A stretch of 64,000 bases of DNA from positions 1,488,001 through 1,552,000 of the forward strand of contig NZ_JAAMPA010000001.1 of NCBI RefSeq assembly GCF_011758655.1, written 5' to 3'. Numbering within the stretch: the stretch's first letter is position 1; every line of letters starts with the position of its first letter. This DNA is from Modestobacter marinus (GTDB lineage: Bacteria > Actinomycetota > Actinomycetes > Mycobacteriales > Geodermatophilaceae). The position numbers and the translations under genes are program-made. Positions 24,574-34,902 of the stretch are shown piece by piece. Under the pieces are notes generated by a model, which ran no database searches, had not been told where the DNA came from, and worked only from the letters and a program-made list of their open reading frames with translations.

Positions 24574-25926
24574 TCATCGGCCCAGCTCGGTCAGCGGCCC
24601 CTCGGCGACCACGGTGCCCGCGGCATCGCGGACCCTGACCGTCGCCGCCGTCCCCGGCGGGGGAACAGCTCCTGCACCGCCGCCGGACACCAGGGGCAGG
24701 GTGGTGAGCAGCCCGCCGTCCCGGTCGAGGACCTCGGCGGTGACGCCGGTGAGCGGCCCGCTCACGGCCAGGTGACCACCCGAGATCGGCAGGGCGAACA
24801 GCCGGTCCAGCAGCTCGGGCCCCGCGGCAGCGGGTGCGCCGGCGACCGTCCAGGTGTCGCTGCTGCGGGTGTCGGCGATGGAGCGGCCGGTCCAGGTCAC
24901 CGTGGCCCCGGAGGGGAACGTGAGGCCGACCATGATGATCTGCTCGGCTGCGCTGCCGGTGGGGGACCCGACGGCCAGCAGCGTGGGTGCGACCTCCTCC
25001 GGGCGGACCCCGTAGTGGCCGAGCATCTGCTGGAGCAGCCCTTGCAGCCAGGTCTCGTTGGCTGCTGACCGCAGGCCCCGCGGATCGGCGACCGGGATCG
25101 GCGCAGTGGCCGCTTCGGAGGCGCGGTCGCTGAGCCCCACCGGCAGCGTGTAGGCGGTGACGCCGTCCCGGACCACCTGGACCTGCTGACCGAAGAGCCA
25201 GCCGGTCGGTGCGGGGACGTCGACGGTGGCCACCCCGTCGGCCGCCTCGACCGACGCGAACTCGGTCGTCACCGAGCCGTCCGCGGCGACCGAGGACCCG
25301 GCGGTGTGCGCGAACTCGTCGCCGGGCCGGCTGACGGCGATCAGCACGCCGCGGGAGGCGGCTGGATCGGTGACGTCGAGCAGCAGCTGCGGCTGGTCCG
25401 GGAAGGTCTCCTGCGGCTGGGTGGCCGGCGTCATCTCCTCCGGTCGCGCTCCGGCCGGGCCGGTGAACCAGACCGAGGACAGCTGCGCGTCCTCCTGGCC
25501 GAGCACCAGTGCGACGCGCCCGGTGGCCGTGTCCCCGGCGAAGGCCACCCGGTGTGACTCGGTCGGCGGGGTGGGCGCGTAGGCCGGGTCGTCCGACCCC
25601 CAGTCCAGGGCGGCGACGCCGGCGAGCCAGTCCTCGTCGTCGGCGAGCGTGCCGCGGGTCGGCAGGTCGTAGAGGCTGGGCAGCGGCGTGCTGGACGACG
25701 GCGCTGCGGTGTCGGACGAGCCGACCTCGGGCAGCAGGCCGCGCAGCACCGGGACCGAGCCGAAGACCAGCAGCACGGCCAGCCCCACGCCGACCACCGC
25801 CGCCTGCTGACGGCGCTGCCGGCGGTGCCGCACCCGGGTGCGCTCGGCCAGGCCCTCCGGGGCGCGGGGCACCGGGCGGGTGGCGAGGTGCGTGCGCAGC
25901 TCGGTCTCGACGTCGATCAGGTCCAT
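24574..25926 (-). CDS. Membrane protein coupled to the SigE-family sigma factor (possible anti-sigma or sensor)
   Basis: The 450-residue product has a short cytoplasmic N-terminus rich in Arg (RTRVRHRRQRRQ), one membrane helix at about residues 42-60 (AAVVGVGLAVLLVFGSVPVL), and a long exported domain without a recognised fold. The start ATG at 25926 is two bases before the sigma stop region and has GAGGAG upstream inside the sigma gene, so the two are coupled. Sigma factors of this family are commonly followed by a one-helix membrane protein of this shape. Anti-sigma function is inferred; no zinc-binding HxxxCxxC motif is present. Confidence 0.65.
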   Translation of the reverse strand: MDLIDVETELRTHLATRPVPRAPEGLAERTRVRHRRQRRQQAAVVGVGLAVLLVFGSVPVLRGLLPEVGSSDTAAPSSSTPLPSLYDLPTRGTLADDEDWLAGVAALDWGSDDPAYAPTPPTESHRVAFAGDTATGRVALVLGQEDAQLSSVWFTGPAGARPEEMTPATQPQETFPDQPQLLLDVTDPAASRGVLIAVSRPGDEFAHTAGSSVAADGSVTTEFASVEAADGVATVDVPAPTGWLFGQQVQVVRDGVTAYTLPVGLSDRASEAATAPIPVADPRGLRSAANETWLQGLLQQMLGHYGVRPEEVAPTLLAVGSPTGSAAEQIIMVGLTFPSGATVTWTGRSIADTRSSDTWTVAGAPAAAGPELLDRLFALPISGGHLAVSGPLTGVTAEVLDRDGGLLTTLPLVSGGGAGAVPPPGTAATVRVRDAAGTVVAEGPLTELGR

Positions 25927-25927
25927 C

Positions 25928-26428
25928 TCAGCGCTCCTCGAGGGCACGGGCGGGCAGGACGGCGCGCAACCGGGCGAGTCCGCGGGTGGTCTGGCTCTTC
26001 ACGGTGTTGACCGAGCAGCCCAGCGCCGCTGCGGTGGCGGCCTCGCCGAGGTCCTCGCCGTAGCGGAGCACCAGGACCGCACGCATCCGCGGCGGCAGGG
26101 TGGCCAGCGCCGCCGCCATGGCGTCGCGCTCGGCGAACGCGTCGGTCTGGTCGGGTTCGGGGGCGTCGTGCGCCGGGAGGGAGACGATCTCCTGGGTGGT
26201 GCGCCGGCGGCGCCAGCTCGCCGCGCTGGTCACCAGCACCTTGCGCACGTAGGGGTAGGCGTCCGCGCCGGAGATCCGGCCCCAGTGCCGGTAGGCCTTG
26301 AGCAGCGCGGTCTGCAGCAGGTCCTCGGCGTGGCCGCGGTCGGCGGTCAGCAGGAAGCCGACCCGCAGCAGGTCGTCGGAGCGCGCGGCGACGAACGCCT
26401 CGAACGCTGCCTCGTGCTCGGCTCTCAC
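25928..26428 (-). CDS. ECF RNA polymerase sigma factor, SigE family
   Basis: The 166-residue protein shows sigma region 2 (ADRGHAEDLLQTALLKAYRHW, about 30-50) and region 4 (LPPRMRAVLVLRYGEDLGEAATAAALGCSVNTVKSQTTRGLARLR, about 111-155). The short length and LLQTALLKAY sequence match the actinobacterial SigE family. It recruits polymerase to a small regulon, probably including its own promoter upstream of 26428. The membrane protein gene follows with almost no gap. Confidence 0.88.
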   Translation of the reverse strand: MRAEHEAAFEAFVAARSDDLLRVGFLLTADRGHAEDLLQTALLKAYRHWGRISGADAYPYVRKVLVTSAASWRRRRTTQEIVSLPAHDAPEPDQTDAFAERDAMAAALATLPPRMRAVLVLRYGEDLGEAATAAALGCSVNTVKSQTTRGLARLRAVLPARALEER

Positions 26429-26566
26429 CGGTTCCCCCCGTCGTCACCCCCTAGGACGCGGTGACCGGCCCCGCAGGGGTGCCTCCGTGACCTGATCGTG
26501 ACCTCTGGCGGATCGCCCGGCGACGCGGCAGTGTGACCGACGACACGTCGAGCAGTGGAGGTGGCC

Positions 26567-26767
26567 GTGCAGATCAGCAGGGAGCAGTTGGTCCAGGTGC
26601 TGCGCACCGAGGGCGACAACGACACCGCGGACAAGGTGGAGGGGGACCTGCCGGAGCAGATCGACACCGACCGGGACGGCGATGCGCTGGCCGCGGCCGG
26701 GCTCGACCGCACCCAGTTGATGGCCAAGCTGGCCGGCGGTGCGTTCGGGGGCACGCTGGCCCCGTGA
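26567..26767 (+). CDS. Small acidic protein of unknown function
   Basis: The 66-residue product (VQISREQLVQVLRTEGDNDTADKVEGDLPEQIDTDRDGDALAAAGLDRTQLMAKLAGG) is hydrophilic and acidic, with no signal or membrane segment. GTG at 26567 is supported by GGAGG 5 nt upstream. It is divergent from the sigma factor gene, 138 bp away, and ends at a strong hairpin, so it is an independent transcript. Family not recognised. Confidence 0.6.
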   Translation: MQISREQLVQVLRTEGDNDTADKVEGDLPEQIDTDRDGDALAAAGLDRTQLMAKLAGGAFGGTLAP

Positions 26768-26802
26768 CCGGTGGGCCCGCCGGCGTGCGGCGGGCCCACC
26801 GG
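26768..26802. terminator. Bidirectional terminator hairpin, 15-bp stem
   Basis: CCGGTGGGCCCGCCG (26768-26782) pairs perfectly with CGGCGGGCCCACCGG (26788-26802) around a 5-nt loop. It starts the base after the small-protein stop and ends just before the stop of the convergent acyl-CoA dehydrogenase gene. Confidence 0.75.
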
Positions 26803-26804
26803 CG

Positions 26805-28016
26805 TCAGCCGGCGAAGGGGCGCTCGCGGGCCAGTTCCTCCTTGGCGACCCCGCGGATGTGCACCGCGTCGGGGCCGTCGACGATCCGCAGCGTGCGGGC
26901 GCTGGCGTAGAAGCGGGCCAGCACGGTGTCGCCGCTGACCCCGGCGCCGCCGTGCAGCTGGATGGCCCGGTCGATGACGTCCAGCGCCACCCGCGGCGCG
27001 GCCACCTTGATCGCGGAGATCTCGGTGCGGGCGCCCTTCGCGCCGAAGCGGTCGATCAGGTCGGCGGTCTGCAGCACGTAGAGGCGGGCCTGGTCGATCT
27101 CGATCCGGGACAGCGCGATCGACTCCCGCACGGTGCCCTGCTCGGCCAGCGGCCGGCCGAAGGCGACGCGCGCCTTGGCCCGCTCGACCATCAGCGCCAG
27201 CGCCCGCTCGGCCATCCCGATCGCGCGCATGCAGTGGTGGATCCGGCCCGGCCCCAGCCGCGCCTGGGCGATCATGAACCCGTCGCCCTCGCCGGACAGG
27301 ATGTTCGACACCGGGACCCGGACGTCGGTGAACCGCAGCTCCGAGTGGCCGTGCTGGTCCTGGTAGCCGAACACCGGCAGGTGCCGGACGATCTCCAGGC
27401 CCGGGGTGTCCCGCGGCACCAGCACCATCGACTGCTGGCGGTGCGGCGGGCCGTCCGGGTCGGTCTTGCCCATCAGGATGAAGATCTCGCAGCGCTCGTC
27501 GGCGGCACCGCTGGTCCACCACTTGCGCCCGTTGATGACGTACTCGTCGCCGTCCCGGACGATCGAGGTCTGGATGTTGCGGGCGTCGGAGCTGGCGACG
27601 TCCGGCTCGGTCATCGCGAACCCGGACCGGATCTGGCCCTCCAGCAGCGGGGTGAGCCAGCGTTCCTTCTGCTCCGGCGTGCCGAAGAGCATCAGGGTCT
27701 CCATGTTCCCGGTGTCCGGGGCCCCGCAGTTGGTCACCTCCGGCGCGATCACCGGCGACCAGCCCATGATCTCGGCGATCGAGGCGTACTCGAGGTTGGT
27801 CATCCCGCCGAGTTCGTGGTGGAAGAGGTTCCACAGGCCGCGCCTGCGCGCCTCGGCCTTGAGGTCCTCCAGCACCGGGGGATGGGCGTGGTCGTCGTGG
27901 CCGCGCGCGGCGCGCCACTCCTCGTACACGGGCTCAGCGGGGAAGACCTGTTCCCGCATGAAGTCCCACATCCGGCCACTGACGTCCTCGGCCTTGGCGG
28001 AGAGGGTGAAGTCCAT
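26805..28016 (-). CDS. Acyl-CoA dehydrogenase family protein
   Basis: The 403-residue flavoprotein has the three-part acyl-CoA dehydrogenase fold: helical N-terminus, beta domain with [15 protein letters not shown] (about 133-147) for flavin contacts, and C-terminal helical domain with [12 protein letters not shown] near residue 358. The pattern resembles the ACAD10/ACAD11-like group, which handles branched or long acyl-CoAs. The substrate is not predictable. It is transcribed alone, between two hairpins. Confidence 0.88.
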   Translation of the reverse strand: MDFTLSAKAEDVSGRMWDFMREQVFPAEPVYEEWRAARGHDDHAHPPVLEDLKAEARRRGLWNLFHHELGGMTNLEYASIAEIMGWSPVIAPEVTNCGAPDTGNMETLMLFGTPEQKERWLTPLLEGQIRSGFAMTEPDVASSDARNIQTSIVRDGDEYVINGRKWWTSGAADERCEIFILMGKTDPDGPPHRQQSMVLVPRDTPGLEIVRHLPVFGYQDQHGHSELRFTDVRVPVSNILSGEGDGFMIAQARLGPGRIHHCMRAIGMAERALALMVERAKARVAFGRPLAEQGTVRESIALSRIEIDQARLYVLQTADLIDRFGAKGARTEISAIKVAAPRVALDVIDRAIQLHGGAGVSGDTVLARFYASARTLRIVDGPDAVHIRGVAKEELARERPFAG

Positions 28017-28079
28017 GGACGGACGTTAGCGCCGGACGTGACGCAGGACGCACCGGGGTCGGCACCCGGTGCCACACGC

Positions 28080-28117
28080 ACGAGCGCCCGGACACCAGGT
28101 GGTGTCCGGGCGCTCGT
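28080..28117 (-). terminator. Very strong hairpin after the DUF4383 gene
   Basis: An 18-bp perfect stem, ACGAGCGCCCGGACACCA (28080-28097) with TGGTGTCCGGGCGCTCGT (28100-28117), lies 40 nt beyond the DUF4383 stop and 63 nt before the acyl-CoA dehydrogenase start. It isolates the two minus-strand genes. Confidence 0.75.
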
Positions 28118-28157
28118 GGTGGAGCGGTGTGCCGGGAGTCGCCCCCGGCCGCTGGGG

Positions 28158-28619
28158 TCAGCGGCGCAGGGAGTGGTCCGAGCCGCGCGCGGTGTCCACG
28201 GTCTTCACCGGGCCGAGCGCGATGGCCAGGCCGGCGATGACGCTGGCCAGGTGCAGCCAGTTGTCGGCCCAGTTGATGCTCAGGAAGTTGAGCGAGCCCT
28301 CTTCGTCCGCGGCGAACAGGCCGTAGACGAAGGCGGCCCCGTAGCCGACGGCGAGCAGCCACCCGTAGGTGCGGGCGGTGCTGAGCTTCCGGGCCAGCGC
28401 GATGCCGGCCAGGCCGATGACCAGGTGCACGATGTTGTGCAGCGGGTTGATGCCGAACCCGAGGATCGTCTCGTCGGTGTGCTCGGCGAAGTCGTCGAAC
28501 CCGGTGATGAAGAAGCCGACGATGCCGACGAGCGTGTAGACGACACCGATCGCCATGGCGAGCATCTGCGGCCAGGTCATCCCGCGGTGGCCGGCGCCGG
28601 GCAGGTCTGCGTTGGACAT
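28158..28619 (-). CDS. DUF4383 membrane protein
   Basis: The 153-residue product has four hydrophobic helices, with the family's characteristic GINPLHNIVHLVIG stretch (His-rich loop at about residues 56-69) and WADNWLHLASVIAG near the C-terminus. DUF4383 proteins are common in actinobacteria, often associated with stress conditions, but no biochemical role is established. ATG at 28619 has GGAGGCACCC upstream. Confidence 0.85.
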   Translation of the reverse strand: MSNADLPGAGHRGMTWPQMLAMAIGVVYTLVGIVGFFITGFDDFAEHTDETILGFGINPLHNIVHLVIGLAGIALARKLSTARTYGWLLAVGYGAAFVYGLFAADEEGSLNFLSINWADNWLHLASVIAGLAIALGPVKTVDTARGSDHSLRR

Positions 28620-28696
28620 GGGTGCCTCCGTGTGGTCACGTGCCCGCCAGTGGCTCGGCAGGCACGCACAGGGAATTCCCAGGCAACCGGCACGAA

Positions 28697-28728
28697 AACG
28701 GCCACCACCCCATCGGGTGGTGGCCGTT
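28697..28728 (-). terminator. Intrinsic terminator of the carbamoyltransferase gene
   Basis: AACGGCCACCACCC (28697-28710) pairs perfectly with GGGTGGTGGCCGTT (28715-28728) around a CATC loop. On the minus strand it is followed by TTTTCG, so it is one of the few hairpins here with a T-run. It lies 15 nt after the stop. Confidence 0.8.
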
Positions 28729-28742
28729 GCCGAATCGTCACC

Positions 28743-30392
28743 TCACGAAGGGCGCGGGGTCGCCTTCGGTCGGCGGACGACGAACGGGCCGATCGCCAGC
28801 AGGTCGACCGGCGCCGAGCCGAAGCACTCCAGCGCGTCCCGCGGGTCGTCGACCATCGGCCGGCCGGCGGTGTTCAGGCTGGTGTTGACCACCACCGGCA
28901 GCCCGGTGCGCCGCTCGAACGCCGAGATCATCCGGTGCACCAGCGGGGACGTCCCCGGGTCGATGGTCTGGATCCGGGCCGTGCCGTCGACGTGGGTGAC
29001 CGTGGGGATGCGCTCCCGCCACTCGGGGGCCACGTCGTGCACGAAGAGCATGTACGGCGAGGGGATCGGGCCGCGGCTGAAGATCTCCGGCGCCTTCTCC
29101 AGCAGCACCATCGGGGCCACCGGGCGGAACTGCTCCCGCCCCTTGACGTCGTTCATCCGCTCGAGGTTGGCCTCGAAGCCGGGGTGGGCGATGAGCGAGC
29201 GGTGGCCCAGCGCGCGCGGGCCGTACTCGCTGCGGCCCTGGAACCAGGCGACGATGCCGTTGTCGGCGAGCACCTCGGCGACGGCCTCGGCCACGTCGTC
29301 CGGGCGCTCGTAGTCGATCGCCGCGGTGATCAGCACCTGCTCGATCTCGTCGTCGGACCAGCCCCGGCCGAGCGCGGCACCGGGCATCGGCTGGGTCTCC
29401 TCGCCGAGCTCGCGGGCCACGTGCAGGGCCGCGCCCAGCGCCGTCCCGGAGTCGCCGGCGGCCGGCTGCACCCAGACCTGCTCGAAGGGGCTCTCGGCCA
29501 GGATCCGGGTGTTCGCCACGCAGTTGAGCGCGGTGCCGCCGGCCAGGGTGAGGGTCTTCTCGCCGGTCTGCTCGTGCACCCAGCGGGCCAGGTCGACCAG
29601 CACCTCCTCCAGCCGCTGCTGGACGCTGGCGGCGAGGTCGGCGTGGTCGGAGGTCCACTGGTCGCCCTTGCCCAGGCGGGGCGCGAACTCGGTGAAGTCG
29701 ATCCGCTCGGTGCGGAAACCGCCGTCGTCGGTGGCCCGGATCAGCTCGCTGAGGTCGCCGACGAAGCGCGGCTTGCCGTAGCTGGCCATCGCCATGACCT
29801 TGAACTCGTCGGAGCTGCGCAGGAAGCCCAGGTGGTCGGTGAGCTCTTCGTACATCAGGCCCAGGGAGTGCGGCAGGGCCTGGCCGGCGAGCACCTCCAG
29901 CTGCCCGTCGACGTAGCGGCCGGCCAGGTGGCTGTGCGCCTCGCCGCGGCCGTCGAGCACCAGCACCGCGTTGTCCCGCTGGGGGGCGGCCAGCCCGGCC
30001 GACGCCGCGTGCGCGACGTGGTGCTTGACGAACCGGACCTTCGCCGGGTCCAGCCCGGGCAGGGCGTGGGCCAGGAAGTCCGGGGCCATCTCGGCGTACT
30101 TCTTGCGCATGACGTCGCCGTCGTCGAACAGCCCCGAGTCCTCCGGGGTGCCCATCAGTGCCGGGTCGAAGGAGTAGGCGACCGCGTCCAGCTCCTCGGG
30201 GCGGATGCCGGCCTGCCGCAGGCACCAGGCCGCGGACAGCTCGGGCAGTTCCCAGGCGCTCCAGGGCAGCGGGCGCTTGCCGTGCTTGCGCCGGCTGAAC
30301 CGCTCCTCCTCCGCCGCGGCGACGACCTCCCCGTCGACGACCAGCGCCGCCGAGGGGTCGTGGTAGATCGCGTTGATGCCCAGCACCTTCAC
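28743..30392 (-). CDS. NodU/CmcH-family carbamoyltransferase, orphan
   Basis: The 549-residue enzyme has the Kae1-like N-terminal domain (VLGINAIYHDPSAALVVDG from residue 3; KHHVAHAAS metal-binding histidines) and the C-terminal domain typical of TobZ/NodU (GRSEYGPRALGHRSL; VNTSLNTAGRPM). These enzymes make carbamoyl-adenylate from carbamoyl phosphate and ATP and transfer the carbamoyl group to a hydroxyl of a sugar or natural product. The GTG at 30392 is preferred because GGGAGGAG lies 5 nt upstream. No glycosyltransferase or biosynthetic genes adjoin it, so its acceptor is unknown. Confidence 0.88.
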   Translation of the reverse strand: MKVLGINAIYHDPSAALVVDGEVVAAAEEERFSRRKHGKRPLPWSAWELPELSAAWCLRQAGIRPEELDAVAYSFDPALMGTPEDSGLFDDGDVMRKKYAEMAPDFLAHALPGLDPAKVRFVKHHVAHAASAGLAAPQRDNAVLVLDGRGEAHSHLAGRYVDGQLEVLAGQALPHSLGLMYEELTDHLGFLRSSDEFKVMAMASYGKPRFVGDLSELIRATDDGGFRTERIDFTEFAPRLGKGDQWTSDHADLAASVQQRLEEVLVDLARWVHEQTGEKTLTLAGGTALNCVANTRILAESPFEQVWVQPAAGDSGTALGAALHVARELGEETQPMPGAALGRGWSDDEIEQVLITAAIDYERPDDVAEAVAEVLADNGIVAWFQGRSEYGPRALGHRSLIAHPGFEANLERMNDVKGREQFRPVAPMVLLEKAPEIFSRGPIPSPYMLFVHDVAPEWRERIPTVTHVDGTARIQTIDPGTSPLVHRMISAFERRTGLPVVVNTSLNTAGRPMVDDPRDALECFGSAPVDLLAIGPFVVRRPKATPRPS

Positions 30393-30592
30393 GTGCACTC
30401 CTCCCGGCCGGGCTCCATCGGCCCGGTCCCCGTTCATGATCACGCCGGAGGTCGGGAGTCGCACGGTGAGCGGCACGGATCACCCGCCGACGGGGGACCC
30501 GCTCCCCGCGCGGGGTCCGGTGCGCGGCGGCGGCTGCCGATGTGCTGACCAGGACTGGAGCAGCCGGTCTCCGGAGCTCCGAGGAGCGGGCG

Positions 30593-31243
30593 ATGGCAGC
30601 AGGGAGTGCGGGGGACGACCGCCCCGAGGTGAACACGGTCGTGGACCTGGAGCTGGCGGAGCAGGCGACGGCCCTCCTCAGCTGGGTCCGCGAGGCGGGT
30701 CCGGACCAGCTGGTGCTGGTCGCCGGTCAGGACGACGAGCGGCGACCCGTGCGGCTGGCCGCGGACGAGGCGCTGACCGTCGTCTGGAAGGGAGCCGACG
30801 GGCTCCGGGCGCTGCCGGTGGAGTTCGTCGCGGTCCGCCTGGGCGGCCCGGAGCCGCTGTGGGAGGTCCGGCCGACCGGGCCGACCGTGCGGGCCCAGCG
30901 CCGCGACGCGGTGCGGTCCGCCCTGGTCGTCCCGGTGTGCGTGACCCTCCCCGGAGGGGACCTCGCCGGCGCGACCCTCGACCTCAGCGAGGGCGGCTGC
31001 CGCTGCGCCGTCGAGGCGCGCCCCGGCGTGCGGGCCGAGGTGGGCACCGTGGTGCCGGTGGCCCTGCAGCTGGACGGGGAGCGGATCCGGACCGAGGCCG
31101 AGGTCGTGCGGGCGCTGCCGCTCGCCGGGGAGCGGGTGCAGCTCTCGCTGCGGTTCATCGGGCTCGGCGAGCGGCAGGAGGACCGGATCCGGGCGCTGGT
31201 CTTCGCCGAGCTGCGCGAGCAGCGCCGTCGCGGCCTGCTCTGA
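30593..31243 (+). CDS. PilZ-domain protein, probable cyclic-di-GMP binder
   Basis: The 216-residue protein has an N-terminal YcgR-like region and a C-terminal PilZ domain with the ligand motifs RRDAVR (RxxxR-like) and DLSEGGCRC (the D/NxSxxG motif), roughly residues 100-210. Such proteins change flagellar, polysaccharide or signalling activity on binding cyclic-di-GMP. ATG at 30593 has GAGGAG 6 nt upstream. It precedes the hybrid kinase gene by 60 bp and may be co-transcribed with it. Confidence 0.82.
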   Translation: MAAGSAGDDRPEVNTVVDLELAEQATALLSWVREAGPDQLVLVAGQDDERRPVRLAADEALTVVWKGADGLRALPVEFVAVRLGGPEPLWEVRPTGPTVRAQRRDAVRSALVVPVCVTLPGGDLAGATLDLSEGGCRCAVEARPGVRAEVGTVVPVALQLDGERIRTEAEVVRALPLAGERVQLSLRFIGLGERQEDRIRALVFAELREQRRRGLL

Positions 31244-31303
31244 GCTGACGCCGGTCCGCGAGACGGGACTCCAGGAACGTCCCGGTCGGGCCGATGGGAC
31301 GGG

Positions 31304-33769
<2,466 letters not shown>

Positions 33770-33796
33770 CGGACGCGCAGTTGGTACGTGTCTACA

Positions 33797-33815
33797 TGGT
33801 GAAGTAGCTTCACCA
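33797..33815. promoter_or_regulatory. MarR operator palindrome abutting the start codon
   Basis: TGGTGAAG-TAG-CTTCACCA is a perfect 8-bp dyad ending 1 nt before the marR ATG. TTGGTA (33781-33786) and TAGCTT (33805-33810) are spaced 18 bp apart and would place transcription start at or next to the ATG. The palindrome therefore covers the -10 region, the classic autorepression layout. Confidence 0.65.
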
Positions 33816-33816
33816 C

Positions 33817-34290
33817 ATGTCTGCGACACCGACGTCGTCGTCCGACCGAGGGGGCGCGCTCGACCGGGTGCTGGAACTGACGGTCCTGCTCGGCGCCGAC
33901 ATGGAGCGGGACCTCGCCGCGCGAGGCCTCTCCACGGCGCGCACCCACCTCCTCTGGGAGGCCCACCGGCGGGGCCCCAGCACCCAGCGGACGCTGTCCG
34001 ATGCCCTGGGGGTCAGCCCTCGTGCGGTCACCGGCCTCGTCGACGGCCTGGTGGCCGGCGGGTTCGTCACCCGGCAGCCGCACCCGACCGATCGGCGCGC
34101 CAGTCTGGTCACCCTGACCGCGCACGGCGCCCAGGTGGCGACCGACCTCGTGCAGGGCCGGCAGCAGCTGGCCGACCTGCTGTTCGCCGACCTCCCCGAC
34201 CAGGTGTTCGCCGGTCTGGTCGACGGCCTGGACGTCGTGCTCGTCCGGCTGCGGGACGCGCTGACCGGGAGCGCGGAGCAGCCGCGATGA
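33817..34290 (+). CDS. MarR-family transcriptional regulator
   Basis: The 157-residue protein has the MarR winged helix (TQRTLSDALGVSPRAVTGLVDGLVAGGFVTRQPHPTDRR, about residues 57-95) with the wing DRRAS. It has no ribosome-binding site: the ATG at 33817 directly follows an operator palindrome, so the transcript is probably leaderless and autorepressed. Its TGA overlaps the ATG of a small membrane protein, the probable target gene. Confidence 0.88.
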   Translation: MSATPTSSSDRGGALDRVLELTVLLGADMERDLAARGLSTARTHLLWEAHRRGPSTQRTLSDALGVSPRAVTGLVDGLVAGGFVTRQPHPTDRRASLVTLTAHGAQVATDLVQGRQQLADLLFADLPDQVFAGLVDGLDVVLVRLRDALTGSAEQPR

Positions 34291-34895
34291 GCCGGTGGTG
34301 GTCGTCGGCCAGGCGGCTGCTCGCCGCCGAGCTGCGCTCCTACCGGACCCTGCCGCGGTGGGTGCTCCGCCGACCCGACGCCCCGCCCGGCACGGTGCCC
34401 TTCCGGTACGTCGGCGCCGTCCTCCCGGTCCTGTGGGCCTTCATCGTCGTGTCCTCGATCGAGGTGGTGGTCGTGCACGTGCTCGTCCCGTGGCCGACCG
34501 TGCGGCTGGTGCTGGACGTCCTCGGGATCTGGGGCGTGCTCTGGATGCTCGGGTTCACCGCAAGTCAGACCGTCAGGCCGCACCTGCTGGACGCCACCGG
34601 GCTGCGGGTCCGCCACGGCGTGTCGCTGGACGTGTTCGTCCCCTGGGAGGCCGTGGCCGCCGTGGCGGTGCACCGTCGCAGCCGCGAGGGGTCCCGGGCG
34701 GTCCAGCTGGACGAGGGGCCGGACGGCGTCGTCCTGAACGTGGTGGTCGGGAGTCAGACGACGGTGGACGTGGTGCTGCGCGAGCCGCTGGTGCTCCCGC
34801 TGCCCGCCGGCCCGCAGCGGGTCACCGCCGTCCGGCTGGCCGCGGACGACCCCGCCGGCCTCGCCGCCCGGGCACGCGCCGCCCTGGCCGCGTGA
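34287..34895 (+). CDS. Membrane protein with PH-like domain, partner of MarR gene
   Basis: The 202-residue product has two hydrophobic helices (VGAVLPVLWAFIVVSSIEVVV and VLDVLGIWGVLWMLGF, about residues 48-92) followed by a soluble beta-rich domain resembling bacterial PH-like domains. It has no enzyme motif. It is translationally coupled to the MarR gene (ATGA overlap), so it is presumably regulated by it; a role in envelope or drug response is only inferred. Confidence 0.65.
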   Translation: MSRWWSSARRLLAAELRSYRTLPRWVLRRPDAPPGTVPFRYVGAVLPVLWAFIVVSSIEVVVVHVLVPWPTVRLVLDVLGIWGVLWMLGFTASQTVRPHLLDATGLRVRHGVSLDVFVPWEAVAAVAVHRRSREGSRAVQLDEGPDGVVLNVVVGSQTTVDVVLREPLVLPLPAGPQRVTAVRLAADDPAGLAARARAALAA

Positions 34896-34902
34896 GCCGC
34901 GG

